DNA from: Phymatolithon calcareum
Lineage: Eukaryota > Rhodophyta > Florideophyceae > Hapalidiales
Assembly (NCBI GenBank): GCA_977006965.1
Contig: OZ345355.1
Location: 3,348,001-3,412,000, forward strand
Direction of reading: 5' to 3'
Length of the DNA stretch: 64,000 nt
The notes beneath the pieces are model-generated. The model made no database searches. It had not been told where the DNA came from and saw nothing but the letters and a program-made list of their open reading frames with translations. The position numbers and the translations under genes were made by a program. Within the stretch, counting starts at the first letter, position 1. Every line of letters begins with the position of its first letter. Positions 62,800-64,000 of this stretch are shown one piece after another.

Positions 62800-64000
62800 A
62801 GAAAACACTACTGCTTCAATAAGATCCAAACTGGGTTCAGGAAGGGCTCTGGATGCCCGGATACCGTATTGCACACCATTGCGGCAATCAAAAGTGGTCA
62901 CAGGGACCTTGCCGTTCTCGATCTATCGAAGTCTTTTGACACCATGCCAAGACATGTTCTATCTCGACTACTCAAGAAGAGGCTTCCGGCAACACTGGTC
63001 TCTTGGATTATGTACTTTCTCCAACCTGTCATGATCTGTACTCCTGCGGAAGACCGAAGCAACCGGTTTGTAATCAACAAAGAGGTCCCACAAGGATCGC
63101 CACTATCACCGGTGCTATATAATATCTTCATGGACGTTCTTGCTGAGAGCTCGTCAAGAATTCCGTTTCATTATTCAAAAAGCCCAGCCACGTTTCTCGC
63201 AGATGACGCCGTACTTCGCGCTTTTTCCCCACTAGAGCTTCAATTGCTCCTGCACATCGCCTCCGACTGGGCCGCCTCTACCGGGATGGTTTGGAATACT
63301 AATGTCGGGAAGAGTTGCGTCAAAACTCCCAATGGTGCAAACGAAAGATTAAAATTCGTTCCTGCAAGAAAAGAAATCGAGGATGTGTCTGAAACTGCAT
63401 ACTTGGGCATATCCATATCTTCGAACTGCGTAACAGAATCTTCTACGCTTTCCAGAATAGATCTGCACAGAATCGATTGATGGTTCTCTTAAACATCGGA
63501 CTCCACGGAAAAGAGTTCACACCGTCGACTTGCTTAAGACCATATAAGGCGCTCGTCCGGTCAATGACGGAGTGTCTTCTTTCGTTCGCAGACCTGACCA
63601 GTAAAATCCTTCGCGCGCAGGACGCTCTAAAGAGCAACCTTTTCTCAAGAATGTTCGGCACTTGGTGCAAGAATATGCAGGCCCGCTTTCGAGGAATATG
63701 CCGCCTGGAGTCCATTCAACTACGCCAAGCGCATTTGAGCTCCAAGTTCATAACAGAACAAAAGTTTCGAAGAAAACAGGCACTTGAGCTGCCCAAGGGG
63801 ACAACACGACTGGCAATACTGATCGAGACAAAGGATATGCTTCACAAAGCTCTTCTCAGTACCTCTGCAGAGGTATTTGCACGCAACCTGGACGCCACGA
63901 CAAATGTAAACACAAGAACGCAGAAGAACGCAAAAGAAGAATGGGATGCATGTCTCCCGCCTAAAGCCGATGGACGGGAGGGCCGTTGCCCTCCTCAGTC

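Larger units (their letters stand above)
60880..64000 (+). pseudogene. LINE K reverse transcriptase, rearranged, runs off the window
   Basis: Plus-strand coding sequence starts near 60,880 (RSKLISKKRKCFKEFEQDMS, then EEFLANGHTIAFTFE to 61,124). It continues, inverted, in 61,763-62,118 (minus: GARKGKAAGDDGIFSEMFQA and LLPFYKKVGPRNPANYRPIA, the fingers region). It resumes from 62,800 with TIAAIKSGHRDLAVLDLSKS (motif A Asp), EVPQGSPLSPVLYNIFMDVL (motif B) and PATFLADDAVLRA (motif C). A frameshift near 63,465 leads into RSAQNRLMVLLNIGLHGKEF and on to the window edge. Two family E copies inserted into it and recombined. The 3' end lies outside the window. Confidence 0.88.

Noticed and set aside
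1-64000. tRNA or rRNA genes
   Set aside because: None recognised by eye; a covariance-model scan (tRNAscan-SE, Infernal) would be decisive and could not be run.

Overview
The window reads as eukaryotic nuclear DNA dominated by transposable-element debris, with only a few host-type genes. The evidence is LINE (non-LTR) reverse transcriptases, hAT and Helitron transposase remnants, solo LTRs, long intron-free host ORFs, AATAAA-type 3' ends and the absence of operons. I cannot name the organism. An intron-poor alga or similar protist (for example a red alga) would fit, but that is inference.

Layout. 1-5.7 kb: two broken hAT transposase pieces and a 5'-truncated LINE. 5.7-12.5 kb: a decayed Helitron with Rep and Pif1-type helicase on the minus strand. 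12.5-16.7 kb: decayed unassigned frames. 16.7-31.8 kb: a local family of multi-pass membrane proteins (one intact gene at 29,825-31,789 and two wrecked copies) riddled with insertions; this stretch also holds a complete small hAT element with terminal inverted repeats and an 8-bp target duplication. 33.4-37.7 kb: a LINE interrupted by a single stop, a truncated hAT transposase and a mosaic of LINE pieces. 38.5-44.8 kb and 48.6-54.1 kb: related LINE copies carrying different later insertions (LINE ends, SINE-like units, LTRs), so each acts as the other's empty-site control. Between them lies an inositol-pyrophosphate kinase-domain gene (45,234-46,202). 54-58.6 kb: an aminoglycoside-phosphotransferase-fold gene and a small putative secreted protein gene. 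59-64 kb: LINE copies, including a locus where two inverted copies recombined and flipped the DNA between them.

The host genes show no obvious joint pathway. What ties the window together is retrotransposition. At least six LINE-type 3' ends recur, each with an AATAAA-like motif at its extreme end followed by a short simple repeat or A-rich run, and most insertions have readable target-site duplications (TSDs). The strongest new-looking signals are: (1) a structured 3' tail of two stem-loops with compensatory changes, shared by a LINE family and a GC-headed SINE-like family; (2) an inversion proven by swapped TSDs; (3) a conserved C-terminal module common to several LINE families; (4) repeated use of the same target site.
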